Assembly: GCA_949935685.1 (NCBI GenBank)
Contig: CATLGN010000001.1
Span: 1 to 27,166, forward strand
DNA length: 27,166 nt
Origin: an uncultured Lachnospiraceae bacterium
GTDB taxonomy: Bacteria > Bacillota > Clostridia > Lachnospirales > Lachnospiraceae
Direction of reading: 5' to 3'
The notes under the pieces are model-generated. The model made no database searches and had not been told where the DNA came from. It saw only the letters and a program-made list of their open reading frames with translations. Position numbers and translations under genes: made by a program. This document shows, one piece after another, positions 19,661 to 27,166 of this stretch (position 1 is the first letter of the stretch; the number at the start of each line of letters is the position of its first letter).

Positions 19661-21430
19661 CTATCGTTCCAATAAATATCCGTCCATGCGGAAGTCGATG
19701 AAGCAGTCTGTTTCCGCATCGTAGGTAAAGGATATGGTTCCCAGATACAACGCGTGGTTTTCATCTGTTTCATAGAGTTGATGCGCGGCAAAGGCGTCGC
19801 CAATAACGCCGTTACTGTCGGCTTGTTTCATATAATAGGTAAAGAGTCCGCCCAGATCAATGGTAAAGTCCGGTTTTTGGGCGGGGAGTAACGGATAGTG
19901 GGCGAGAAAATCCTGTTTGCCCGGTATATCTTCGAGATCATGATAAGAATCCCGCCAGGAGGCGGCTTCAACAGGATAGCAATAGCGATACCCTTCGACG
20001 GATATTTTATCTGTGGAAGCCGAAGTATGATAATGCATGGCGGCAGCGGCTGCATCATAATCATTGTAGGATAAGAGTGCCTCGAGGCGCTCCGTATCCG
20101 CTTCGCTGAGCGTATCCAGATATTTTCGGCCGGAATATTCATAACGCAGAAAGGCGTAAGCGCCGCCATAGCGGTCGCGGAGTTGCCGAAAGCGATCGGC
20201 CTGTTCCGGCGGCAGGGATGCGGCGCCGCTGTCGTTTTGTATGCGGATAATGCGCGTCTGTTCTTCCGCCGGCAGTGCCAGAAAACGTTCCACTGCCGAT
20301 CGCTGACTGAGACAGGAGAGCGCGTTCATATTGACAAAAGGCGCAAACACGGCAATCAAAATAAACGATGCCAGCAGGGGCAGCAGTATATGCAGTTTGG
20401 AGCGTTGGAAGCGGTACATGGCCAGAAAAATACATTCAAAGATCAGAAAGACAACCGCCGCATAGCGCAGCGGGGTAACGCCGTTTTGCCGGAGCCGGAT
20501 GCCGATGGAATATATCTGCAACGGCAGAAACGGCAGAAATAAATACGGCATGATCTGCATAATCCGGTGCAGCGGGTTATGCTCCCGATAACAGGAAGCC
20601 ATAAGGCAGACCGGCGTTCCGATCACAAAAAACTGTCCCGTAATGCGGAAGATGGCGTTGGACGGGATTTCCCGCAGCACAAGTATTTTGAGCAGATAAC
20701 AGTAAATGACAGCGCAGGTGATGACGACCATGCCCGAGAGGACATACTTTATGAGCAGGCCGGCAAAACCGTCTTCCGGCTCATCCACATATGGTTCATT
20801 GTTTTGTGCGGCGTTCTGCGGATAAAAAGAGAGCAGAAAGGAGGACATATAGTACAGGCCGAACAGTAGCATTTGTACCTCGATGGAAATGTCCCATGGC
20901 AGGCCAAAAAGAATCTGCAAAATACCGGTGATCAGAGAGACACCGGCCATGAGCAGAAACCAGGTCAGATGGTATCGGATCGCCCTGCCGAAGACACGTG
21001 TAAGATACACTTCCAGGGAACAGGACAGTTGTCGATAGCAAAGCCATACACCGGACAGAAAACAGATCAGAAAATAAGCAGCCGTATAGCGAAATACCAG
21101 CGTGCTCCATGCAGGGGTCTCCCAGCCTGCCGGATTGCCGATACGGGAGAAACACCAGGACAGCGTTGACAATAGCAGATTAAGCCCCATGGCAGCGGCA
21201 TATTGTTTTTTGCGGTCACGATTCAGAAAGAACGCTTCGGCCAAAAAGCTGCCGCTTCCGAAATAAAAGAGAAAGAGCAGCATTTTTTCGACAATCTGTT
21301 GGTCATCTTCCGCGATAAAGGCGCCGGTGACAACAAATGTGAAAAGCCAGATTGCGCCCAGTGTGGCCGGAAAGCGGCGGAGAGAAGGCGGGATACGGAC
21401 CGGCAATGGTTTTTTGTTTTTTTCTGTCAT
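19661..21430 (-). CDS. polytopic membrane protein, DUF4153-like
   Basis: A 589-residue membrane protein resembling DUF4153 proteins, whose function is unknown. The N-terminal two thirds hold about ten hydrophobic helices, the first near LGAIWLFTFVVTGAFIA. The last 190 or so residues, from FLALPAEEQTRIIR on, are soluble, with TERLEALLSYNDYDAAAAAM and a Tyr-rich end, and probably lie outside the membrane. The start at 21430 is preferred over one at 21466 because AAAGGATG lies about eight bases upstream. It is transcribed alone from a good promoter, divergent from the methyltransferase gene. Family naming rests on overall layout. Confidence 0.75.
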   Translation of the reverse strand: MTEKNKKPLPVRIPPSLRRFPATLGAIWLFTFVVTGAFIAEDDQQIVEKMLLFLFYFGSGSFLAEAFFLNRDRKKQYAAAMGLNLLLSTLSWCFSRIGNPAGWETPAWSTLVFRYTAAYFLICFLSGVWLCYRQLSCSLEVYLTRVFGRAIRYHLTWFLLMAGVSLITGILQILFGLPWDISIEVQMLLFGLYYMSSFLLSFYPQNAAQNNEPYVDEPEDGFAGLLIKYVLSGMVVITCAVIYCYLLKILVLREIPSNAIFRITGQFFVIGTPVCLMASCYREHNPLHRIMQIMPYLFLPFLPLQIYSIGIRLRQNGVTPLRYAAVVFLIFECIFLAMYRFQRSKLHILLPLLASFILIAVFAPFVNMNALSCLSQRSAVERFLALPAEEQTRIIRIQNDSGAASLPPEQADRFRQLRDRYGGAYAFLRYEYSGRKYLDTLSEADTERLEALLSYNDYDAAAAAMHYHTSASTDKISVEGYRYCYPVEAASWRDSYHDLEDIPGKQDFLAHYPLLPAQKPDFTIDLGGLFTYYMKQADSNGVIGDAFAAHQLYETDENHALYLGTISFTYDAETDCFIDFRMDGYLLER

Positions 21431-21486
21431 GAAAACATCCTTTCTGCCCGGCGGCGGGGGATTCATCTGTGCGTTCGTTCAGGAAA

Positions 21487-21515
21487 ATTATATCACATGT
21501 GCCGGGCGCTGTCCG
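21487..21515 (-). promoter_or_regulatory. promoter for the DUF4153-like gene
   Basis: On the minus strand CGGACA (21510-21515), 17 bp, and TATAAT (21487-21492) preceded by TGA, an extended -10. It sits about 57 bases upstream of the ATG. Confidence 0.65.
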
Positions 21516-21536
21516 GCAGTATGATAAAATTTCAGG

Positions 21537-21565
21537 TTGTTCTTTGCGCGGAAAAACAGTAGAAT
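21537..21565 (+). promoter_or_regulatory. promoter for the methyltransferase gene
   Basis: TTGTTC (21537-21542), 17 bp, TAGAAT (21560-21565). Initiation near 21572 leaves about 27 nt of leader with an AGGAG ribosome site. Confidence 0.6.
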
Positions 21566-21598
21566 AGAAAGGAAACGAAAAACAGGAGATGGTATTTT

Positions 21599-22771
21599 AT
21601 GGAACGGCTGGAAGATATTTTACGGCAGTCGGCGGAAGAAGGATTGTATCAGATTGTGGTCAGCGGTCCCCGCAGGAAGGGCGGAGCGGAAAAGATAAAG
21701 ATACGGCCGGTTATGCTGCAGGGCAGGCTGTGCTATCAGGAAAGCCGTTTTATGGGGACGAAGGTATTTCATGAGAACAGGACTGCGGAGGAAATGATCC
21801 GGTCGGCTGCGGAAATGATGGACGGCGGGTTCCGCCAGATGCAGATTCATGCGAAGGGCTGGCAGGCAACCGCGCTGGCAGGAAAAAAAGGGAATATTAC
21901 AATCAGGAAACGGCTTATGGAAACGGATTTTACGCCGGAGCTTTCCCATAACAGAAAAAAGAAATATATTCTGGATGAAACGATTCCGGTCGGATTTTTG
22001 CAGGATCTGGGCGTACAGACGCGGGATGGCCGGATTGTGAAAAGCCGTTATGATAAATTCCGGCAGATCAACCGCTTTCTGGAGCTGATCGAAGATATTC
22101 TGCCGGCGCTGCCACAGGAAGGGCCGGTACGGATTGTGGATTTCGGCTGCGGGAAATCCTATCTTACGTTTGCCATGTATTATTATCTGAAAGTACTCAA
22201 ACACTATGATGTGAAAATTTCCGGCCTGGACCTGAAGGCGGACGTCATTCGCACCTGTAACGGGCTGTGTGAAAAATACGGCTATCGGGATCTGCATTTT
22301 TATCAGGGTGATATTAGAGATTTTGACAGAGCGGAATGCGTGGATATGGTGGTATCGCTCCATGCCTGTGATACGGCTACGGACTATGCGCTTTTTCGGG
22401 CAGTCAAATGGAATGCAAAAGTAATTATGGCCGTGCCCTGCTGCCAGCATGAACTGAACCGGCAGATGACGTGCGAGCCGCTGACGGAAGTATTTTCCTA
22501 TGGCCTGCTCCGGGAACGGGCGGCGGCGCTGTTTACCGATGCCCTGCGGGGAAAGCTGCTGGAAGCGCAGGGGTATGATACGCAGATACTGGAGTTTATC
22601 GATATGGAGCATACGCCGAAGAATATTATGATTCGGGCCGTTCGCTGCGCACAGTGCGGGGAGAAGGATGCCGGGCCGGGCAGAGAACGGAATAAGAAAG
22701 AAAAGGCGGACGCACTGATGGCATTCCTCGGAGTGCAGCCGACATTGGAATTGCTTTTACGGGAGTTATAG
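21599..22771 (+). CDS. class I SAM-dependent methyltransferase (Methyltransf_32 type)
   Basis: A 390-residue protein with a Rossmann methyltransferase core in its second half. The SAM-binding motif I is VDFGCGKSYLTFA (Asp181 to Gly185 lead it). It continues with KISGLDLKAD (acidic end of beta-2), VVSLHACDTATDYAL and VIMAVPCCQHEL. The LHAC and PCC pair recalls METTL25 and GSTCD and their bacterial relatives. Residues 1-170 form an extra N-terminal domain that may bind an RNA or other substrate. The target is not known. GGAG ten bases upstream supports the ATG. The next gene starts three bases after the stop, so both are probably on one message. Confidence 0.85.
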   Translation: MERLEDILRQSAEEGLYQIVVSGPRRKGGAEKIKIRPVMLQGRLCYQESRFMGTKVFHENRTAEEMIRSAAEMMDGGFRQMQIHAKGWQATALAGKKGNITIRKRLMETDFTPELSHNRKKKYILDETIPVGFLQDLGVQTRDGRIVKSRYDKFRQINRFLELIEDILPALPQEGPVRIVDFGCGKSYLTFAMYYYLKVLKHYDVKISGLDLKADVIRTCNGLCEKYGYRDLHFYQGDIRDFDRAECVDMVVSLHACDTATDYALFRAVKWNAKVIMAVPCCQHELNRQMTCEPLTEVFSYGLLRERAAALFTDALRGKLLEAQGYDTQILEFIDMEHTPKNIMIRAVRCAQCGEKDAGPGRERNKKEKADALMAFLGVQPTLELLLREL

Positions 22772-22774
22772 AGT

Positions 22775-25306
22775 ATGAAGAAGATAATCGTAAAGATCGC
22801 AATATGGCTTGCTACTTTTTTTCTTTCCATATTAATCGTGGGCCGCTTTATGAATCAGGGCAATACAGATATGACAGTGGAAATGGGGCCTGCCACGCTT
22901 CCGCTTGTCTATATGAGTCAGGGGGATGAGCGTGTCAATTGCCTGTACGGATATGTGAAAGAGATGCAGGGCAGTACAATGCGGGATACGATCACACCGC
23001 TCGCAGCAGGGAGAAAGCTGTCCATTACCATTGAAAAGATGGGATGCCGCATCAGAAGTCTGCGCTTTGAAGTGCGGAGTGTGGATGGAAAGCGGCTGGT
23101 GGAAGCCACGGATCTGACGCAGTACGACGAGGACGATGAGCGCATTACGGCTGATTTTACCATAAAAGATCTGATTGAGACAAATATGGAATATAATCTG
23201 ATTTTGCTGGTAGAAGACACAGATGGACGTTTGATTCGTTATTACACGAGAATTATACAGGCGGACGATTATCATGCGGCGGAGAAGCTTGCCTTTGTCA
23301 AAAATTTTCACCGGCAGACCTTTGACAAGGAGGCGGCGCGGGCTTTGACCACGTATCTGGAGTCCAATGCGGAAGGAGATAACAGTACGTATCACCATGT
23401 CGATATTCACAGCAGCTTTGACCAGATTACATGGGGGGATCTGGCAGTGCGGGAAGAGGTGGAACCGATCTATGCGATCCGGGAACTGGGATCTTCCGTC
23501 GCCAATATCAAAGTCTCCACGATCGTCAGTACCGGGCAGGGAAAAGGAAAATCTTATTATAATGTGGAGGAATATTTCCGTGTCCGCTATACGGAGGAGC
23601 GAATCTATCTGCTCAATTACGAGCGGGATATGAATCAGATTTTTGAACCAAAGAGTGACCATGCGTTTGCCAATAATAAGATTATGCTTGGCATTCACAG
23701 TGCGGATATGGAGATGGCGGAGAGCGACGGGGGAAATGTGCTTGCCTTTGTCAATGAAAACCGTCTGTATACGTATAATGTTAGCGATAATAAATTTGCC
23801 GCATTGTTCGGATTTTATGATGCGGAAAACGGAGATATGAGGACGCTGAATCCTTCGCATGATATTCGCATTTTGAATGTGGATGAAACCGAAAATGTGC
23901 TGTTTCTGGTTTATGGTTATATGAACCGGGGGCGGCACGAAGGAGAGGTCGGTCTTCAGGTATATTATTATAACAGTATGCTCAATACGATTGAGGAGAT
24001 GGCTTTTATACCGGATAATCGCTCTTATGAGCGGGTAAAGGCGGATATAGAGCAGCTTTGTTATGTTGACAATGGAAATCTGCTGTATGTCATGCTTTCG
24101 GGCAACGTATATGAGATCAGTTTGGAGCGAAAGAATTACAGGACGATTATATCGGATCTGAGAGAGGACTCTTATCAGATTTCAGAGAGTAACCGGATGA
24201 TTGCATGGCGGAGTGCAGTGGAGGCAGAGAGCAGCGAACTCACGCTTTTGAATCTCAGTTCCAAAAAGCAGACGGAAATGAAGCAGGGAAGCAATATTCT
24301 GCTGACGCCGCTTGGTTTTATGGGAGAAGATCTGATTTACGGCCTGACACGCATGTCGGATATTGAAAAGGATGAGAGCGGTAAGGTTGTCATTCCGATG
24401 TATGAGATCCGCATTCAGAATGAAAATGACGAGATTTTGAAGAAATATGCACAGGAAGGCGTCTATGTTGTCGATGCGGAAATCCGCGAAAACCAGATCA
24501 TTTTGAAACGCGTGGAGCGGGACGCGGAATCGATGCAGTATACGCCGGTCAGCGACGATCAGATTATGAACAATGAAGAAGTTGTCACGGGCGACAATAC
24601 GATTGAGCTGGCGGTGACAGAGGAATTTGAGACTGTTGTGCAGATTGGGGTTAAGAAATCGATTGACAAAAACAGCATTAAATTTCTGACGCCGCGGGAA
24701 GTGCTGTTTGAAGGGGGCCGTGAGGTGCCGATTGAGCCGCCGGCGTCCGATACCGAGCATTATTATGTCTATGGCGTGCGGGATATTGAGGGCATTTATA
24801 CGGATGCGGGAAACGCCGTGACCCATGGCGCCGCTATTTCCGGCGTGGTTGTAAATGATGCGGGCGCTCATGTCTGGAAGGCCGGGGACAGAAGTGTGAA
24901 AAACCAGATTATGAAGATAACCGGCGATCTGGCGGATGAAGAAAGAAACAGTCTTGCCGTGTGCCTGGACACGGTTCTTGCCTATGAGGGCGTGCAGAGA
25001 AACACGGCGTATATGTTGCAGCGCGGTATGACTGTGGTGGAAATTTTGCGGAATAATCTGCCCGACGCGCAGATATTGGAACTGTCCGGCTGTTCATTGA
25101 ACGCCGTTCTGTATTATGTCAACAGGGACATCCCGGTTCTCGCCATGCTGAACGATGGCAATGCGGTACTGATCGTCGGGTTTAACGAACTGAACACGGT
25201 TTTGATGGACCCGCTGACCGGGGAAGTGTACAAGAAAGGGATGAACGATTCCACGGAATGGTTTGAGGAGAACGGGAACAGCTTTATTACGTATATTCGC
25301 GAATGA
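22775..25306 (+). CDS. membrane-anchored extracellular protein with degenerate C39-like domain
   Basis: An 843-residue protein. A lysine-led N-terminal helix (about 7-24) anchors it, and the remainder should be extracellular. The long middle (about 30-700) is beta-rich with repeated strand pairs such as NVLAFVNENRLYTYNVS, NLLYVMLSGNVYEIS and SELTLLNLSSKKQ, suggesting a propeller-like fold. Residues about 712-843 look like a C39-type papain-fold domain (LDTVLAYEG, VLIVGFNELNTVLMDPLTG). Ser726 appears to stand where the catalytic Cys is expected, and Asn796 replaces the His, while Asp812 is kept. The domain is thus likely non-catalytic. GGGAG lies before the ATG. Function unknown; a wall or peptide-binding role is a guess. 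Confidence 0.82.
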   Translation: MKKIIVKIAIWLATFFLSILIVGRFMNQGNTDMTVEMGPATLPLVYMSQGDERVNCLYGYVKEMQGSTMRDTITPLAAGRKLSITIEKMGCRIRSLRFEVRSVDGKRLVEATDLTQYDEDDERITADFTIKDLIETNMEYNLILLVEDTDGRLIRYYTRIIQADDYHAAEKLAFVKNFHRQTFDKEAARALTTYLESNAEGDNSTYHHVDIHSSFDQITWGDLAVREEVEPIYAIRELGSSVANIKVSTIVSTGQGKGKSYYNVEEYFRVRYTEERIYLLNYERDMNQIFEPKSDHAFANNKIMLGIHSADMEMAESDGGNVLAFVNENRLYTYNVSDNKFAALFGFYDAENGDMRTLNPSHDIRILNVDETENVLFLVYGYMNRGRHEGEVGLQVYYYNSMLNTIEEMAFIPDNRSYERVKADIEQLCYVDNGNLLYVMLSGNVYEISLERKNYRTIISDLREDSYQISESNRMIAWRSAVEAESSELTLLNLSSKKQTEMKQGSNILLTPLGFMGEDLIYGLTRMSDIEKDESGKVVIPMYEIRIQNENDEILKKYAQEGVYVVDAEIRENQIILKRVERDAESMQYTPVSDDQIMNNEEVVTGDNTIELAVTEEFETVVQIGVKKSIDKNSIKFLTPREVLFEGGREVPIEPPASDTEHYYVYGVRDIEGIYTDAGNAVTHGAAISGVVVNDAGAHVWKAGDRSVKNQIMKITGDLADEERNSLAVCLDTVLAYEGVQRNTAYMLQRGMTVVEILRNNLPDAQILELSGCSLNAVLYYVNRDIPVLAMLNDGNAVLIVGFNELNTVLMDPLTGEVYKKGMNDSTEWFEENGNSFITYIRE

Positions 25307-25348
25307 GAGCGGAAGAAAAGGAATCGCCTGTCGATTGCGGACATTTTT

Positions 25349-25380
25349 GGGGCGATTCATGCGCGGCGCCCCCTTTTTTT
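25349..25380 (+). terminator. terminator after the C39-like gene
   Basis: GGGGCG (25349-25354) pairs with CGCCCC (25367-25372), followed by C and seven T. A second arm, GAATCGCC at 25321-25328, could instead pair with GGCGATTC at 25351-25358, and the two structures exclude each other. Confidence 0.7.
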
Positions 25381-25447
25381 GTCGGCAGCATGTATCATAA
25401 TACGGGAACGTTACTCTCTGTTAATCAGACGAAGAAAGGAAAAAAAC

Positions 25448-26209
25448 ATGAGCAAAAAAAGAATTGTATCCGTATTGCTAAGCCTTCTGTTGCTGTGCTG
25501 CAATACCATCCCGGTTGCCGCCGCCGGGGAATCCAAAGCTATCAACGCTGCCTTTATAACTGTTGACGCGCCTGCAACGGGGAATATCCCTGCGGCGACA
25601 GCCAGCCTTTCCGCCGGTTCGAACGGCACGGTCAACTCTGTCGTTCAAAACGTAGCCTGGAGCGGGCAAATGGACGTCAATGGCACGTTTATGCCCCGGG
25701 TGAAATATACCGTTACCTTTACGCTGGGGATCGCCCCGGGTTCCGACTATTATTTTTCTGACAAAGAGAATTCCTTTACCGCCACAGTCAATGGCAAAGA
25801 GGCAGATGAGGTTCTCTGGTATGCCAATGACCGGATCGAGGTCATCTATACATTCCCCGCTTTTGGCACCGGGAATATTATTACCAAAGCCAACATTACA
25901 ATGGCGACTCCGGAGGCCGGGAAGACACCTGCGCTGGAGGCCCATATTCCCGCAACGGCCAGCACCTATGTAAAGAGTATTTTCTGGGAGGGGCCTCTTG
26001 ACGGCAATGGCTGTTTCCAGCCCGGTACGGAATACACTGCTTATCTGACGCTGGGTATCAAAGAAAAGGGGCGGAGATTTTCTAAAAAGAGTTTTGATGC
26101 CATTGTCAACGGCGTCACCATTGACAGCGTAGTCCGCAACTCCGACACGGAAATTATCATTCCTGTGGAATTTGAAGCAACTCCAATTCCTGCGCCCGCG
26201 GCGCCATAA
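25448..26209 (+). CDS. secreted protein with two tandem beta-rich repeats
   Basis: A 253-residue exported protein of unknown function. Residues 1-26 are a signal peptide ending VAAA. Two copies of a domain of about 95-100 residues follow, at about 37-138 and 150-244. Both copies show IT, then P..G..PA, then W.G..D.NG.F.P...YT....TLGI, then F.A.VNG. The spacing suggests Ig-like beta-sandwiches as found in clostridial surface proteins. There is no LPXTG, SLH or wall-binding motif, and the end is Pro/Ala-rich (TPIPAPAAP), so it may be released or anchored by a partner. The ATG at 25448 is chosen for its signal peptide and the GAAGAAAGGAAA upstream; a reading from 25379 would begin in the terminator. 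Confidence 0.8.
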   Translation: MSKKRIVSVLLSLLLLCCNTIPVAAAGESKAINAAFITVDAPATGNIPAATASLSAGSNGTVNSVVQNVAWSGQMDVNGTFMPRVKYTVTFTLGIAPGSDYYFSDKENSFTATVNGKEADEVLWYANDRIEVIYTFPAFGTGNIITKANITMATPEAGKTPALEAHIPATASTYVKSIFWEGPLDGNGCFQPGTEYTAYLTLGIKEKGRRFSKKSFDAIVNGVTIDSVVRNSDTEIIIPVEFEATPIPAPAAP

Positions 26210-26224
26210 CAGTCCGTTATGTCC

Positions 26225-26256
26225 GAGCCTCTTGCTTTGCAAGAGGCTCGTTTGAT
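26225..26256 (+). terminator. terminator after the secreted repeat protein
   Basis: A perfect 11-bp stem, GAGCCTCTTGC (26225-26235) with GCAAGAGGCTC (26239-26249), closes a TTT loop. It is followed by GTTTGATTTCGTT. Confidence 0.8.
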
Positions 26257-26372
26257 TTCGTTGCACATACCGCAATAACCACGACAAACGCACGAATGAA
26301 CAAACTGTAAACGGTGCATAAACTGAGATGAACAGAAGCGGAAAAGCCCTGCGGTACAATATACTTCCGACC

Positions 26373-26400
26373 TTGACTTTTTCCCAATTCGCTGTATAAT
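26373..26400 (+). promoter_or_regulatory. promoter of the queT transcript
   Basis: TTGACT (26373-26378), 16 bp, TATAAT (26395-26400). Initiation near 26407 gives a leader of about 180 nt before the ATG at 26589, unusually long for this window. The stretch 26257-26372 between terminator and promoter shows nothing else. Confidence 0.8.
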
Positions 26401-26406
26401 AAAATT

Positions 26407-26588
26407 TCGGAAAAAGCCGCAAAAAACAAGGTTTTTCCCATATCATAACGTCAGTTCGAGACCTTCCTGACGTCAGTCACAGGCAAAGCCTGCAACTGGC
26501 GCGGCGCTCGTCGAGTTTTCGTTCATGCAGGGCATGACGAAAGTTCTCCTCGCTGCCCGCGCAAAACAAAACTAAAGGAGACAAAAAA
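26407..26588 (+). promoter_or_regulatory. structured 5' leader of queT, candidate riboswitch
   Basis: Four hairpins lie in series. A: GGAAAAA (26409-26415) with TTTTTCC (26432-26438). B: ACGTCAG (26448-26454) with CTGACGT (26467-26473). C: CAGGC AAA GCCTG (26480-26492) inside CAGT/ACTG (26474-26498). D: a 64-nt stem whose base is GCGCGG (26499-26504) with CCGCGC (26557-26562) and whose tip is TTTCG-T-TCATGC, loop AGG, GCATGACGAAA (26517-26542). A tail AAAACAAAACTAAAGGAG runs into the ribosome site. QueT genes are commonly under preQ1 riboswitches and the tail resembles the A-rich preQ1-I end, but the preQ1-I core is not recognisable. Class II, class III or another RNA remains possible. Confidence 0.5.
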
Positions 26589-27080
26589 ATGAATAACAAA
26601 AAAGTACTGTTCCTGACACAGGCAGCGATGGTTGCTGCCCTTTATGTCGTATTGACGCTGACAGCCAATCTGTTCGGTCTGGCGTCCGGGGCGATTCAGA
26701 TACGCCTGTCCGAGATGCTCGCCGTTCTTCCGGTATTTACGCCCGCTGCGGTTCCGGGACTGTTTATCGGCTGTTTTTTGAGCAATCTGTTGACCGGATG
26801 CTGCATTCTCGACATTGTTATGGGAAGTCTGGCAACTTTGCTCGGCGCGGCCGGCGCCTGGCTGCTTCGCCGCTGGAAATGGGCTTCGCCGGTTCCGACG
26901 ATCGTGGCCAACGCCGTGATTGTTCCCTGGGTGCTCACATCGCCGTATGGCTATGGGCTTACCGACGCCTGGTGGTATCTGGTGGCCACCGTGGGAGCGG
27001 GAGAGATTATTTCGTGCGGGATCCTGGGCACTGTGCTGCTTTTTGCCCTGGAGAAATACGGCCGGCGTATCTTTGTCTGA
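26589..27080 (+). CDS. queT: QueT-family transporter (probable queuosine precursor uptake)
   Basis: A 163-residue membrane protein of the QueT family (PF06177, formerly DUF988), taken to be the substrate-binding S component of an ECF-type transporter for a queuosine precursor. About five helices are visible. The family core is clear: QIRLSEMLAVLPVFTPAAVP, followed by GLFIGCFLSNLLTG, then LDIVMGSLATLLGA. The N-terminus KKVLFLTQAAMVAALYVVLT is also typical. AAAGGAG precedes the ATG. No ECF ATPase or T component is seen here, so it would share an energising module encoded elsewhere. Substrate is inferred from the family and the leader. Confidence 0.87.
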   Translation: MNNKKVLFLTQAAMVAALYVVLTLTANLFGLASGAIQIRLSEMLAVLPVFTPAAVPGLFIGCFLSNLLTGCCILDIVMGSLATLLGAAGAWLLRRWKWASPVPTIVANAVIVPWVLTSPYGYGLTDAWWYLVATVGAGEIISCGILGTVLLFALEKYGRRIFV

Positions 27081-27111
27081 AAATATATTGTCGTTACCGG
27101 CCGTAGTGGAG

Positions 27112-27140
27112 TAGACAGATTGCGAATAATCCTATATAAT
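27112..27140 (+). promoter_or_regulatory. strong promoter reading out of the window
   Basis: TAGACA (27112-27117), 17 bp, TATAAT (27135-27140). Initiation near 27147 means the transcript lies almost wholly beyond the window end; its gene cannot be seen. Confidence 0.7.
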
Positions 27141-27166
27141 TTATACATATGATATTACTGTTGTTG

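Noticed and set aside
25385..25445. A promoter with CATAAT at 25396-25401 for the secreted protein
   Set aside because: The nearest -35-like box (TTGTCG at 25379-25384) is only 11 bp away, too close for sigma-A.
26541..26588. A classical preQ1-I riboswitch directly before queT
   Set aside because: The A-rich CTAA tail is present, but the AGTTC...CCC stretch before it lacks matching P1 arms. The 3' arm GCGC instead pairs about 60 nt upstream.

Overview
The window looks like chromosomal DNA of an anaerobic, probably spore-forming member of the Clostridia, most likely Lachnospiraceae. The gene order, the small AtpZ/AtpI pair ahead of the F-type ATP synthase, the CwlD- and SleB-like peptidoglycan hydrolases, strong Shine-Dalgarno sites and extended -10 promoters all fit. 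The assignment comes from gene content only; no marker RNA gene is present and I see no tRNA or rRNA.

Layout. 1-752: an AT-rich edge with a possible terminator and promoter, then a 71-residue orphan protein. 753-3427: two cell-wall enzymes, a membrane-anchored GH18/SH3 protein and a CwlD-type amidase. 3486-6153: a housekeeping run of sua5 (tRNA t6A synthesis), rpiB, upp and a dCMP deaminase. 6220-7374: a secreted coiled-coil protein with a C-terminal SleB domain. 7429-11918: a complete type III restriction-modification pair (mod-res, joined by a TAATG overlap). 11949-12428 (minus): a DUF402 protein. 12553-19567: the full ATP synthase operon atpZ-atpI-atpB-E-F-H-A-G-D-C. 19661-21430 (minus): a DUF4153-like polytopic membrane protein. 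21599-25306: a Methyltransf_32-type methyltransferase followed closely by a membrane-anchored protein with a degenerate C39-like domain. 25448-26209: a secreted protein with two tandem beta-rich repeats. 26589-27080: a QueT-family transporter behind a long, highly structured leader. 27112-27140: a strong promoter firing out of the window.

How the parts relate. In many clostridia sua5, rpiB, upp and the dCMP deaminase lie just upstream of the atp operon. Here that neighbourhood is split by the SleB-like gene, the restriction system and the DUF402 gene, so the restriction pair looks like cargo placed in a conserved core locus. The atp operon has its own near-consensus promoter (TTTACA-N17-TATAAT) back to back with one for DUF402. 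Its c subunit carries the residue set that marks sodium-binding rotors.

Most interesting points: the queT leader RNA (four successive hairpins, with an AAAACTAA-type tail abutting the ribosome site but no recognisable preQ1-I core), the Na+ signature of the ATP synthase, the restriction system with its unassigned Mod C-terminal region, and the C39-like domain that seems to have lost both catalytic Cys and His. I found no CRISPR array, insertion sequence, prophage or clearly new multi-gene system.
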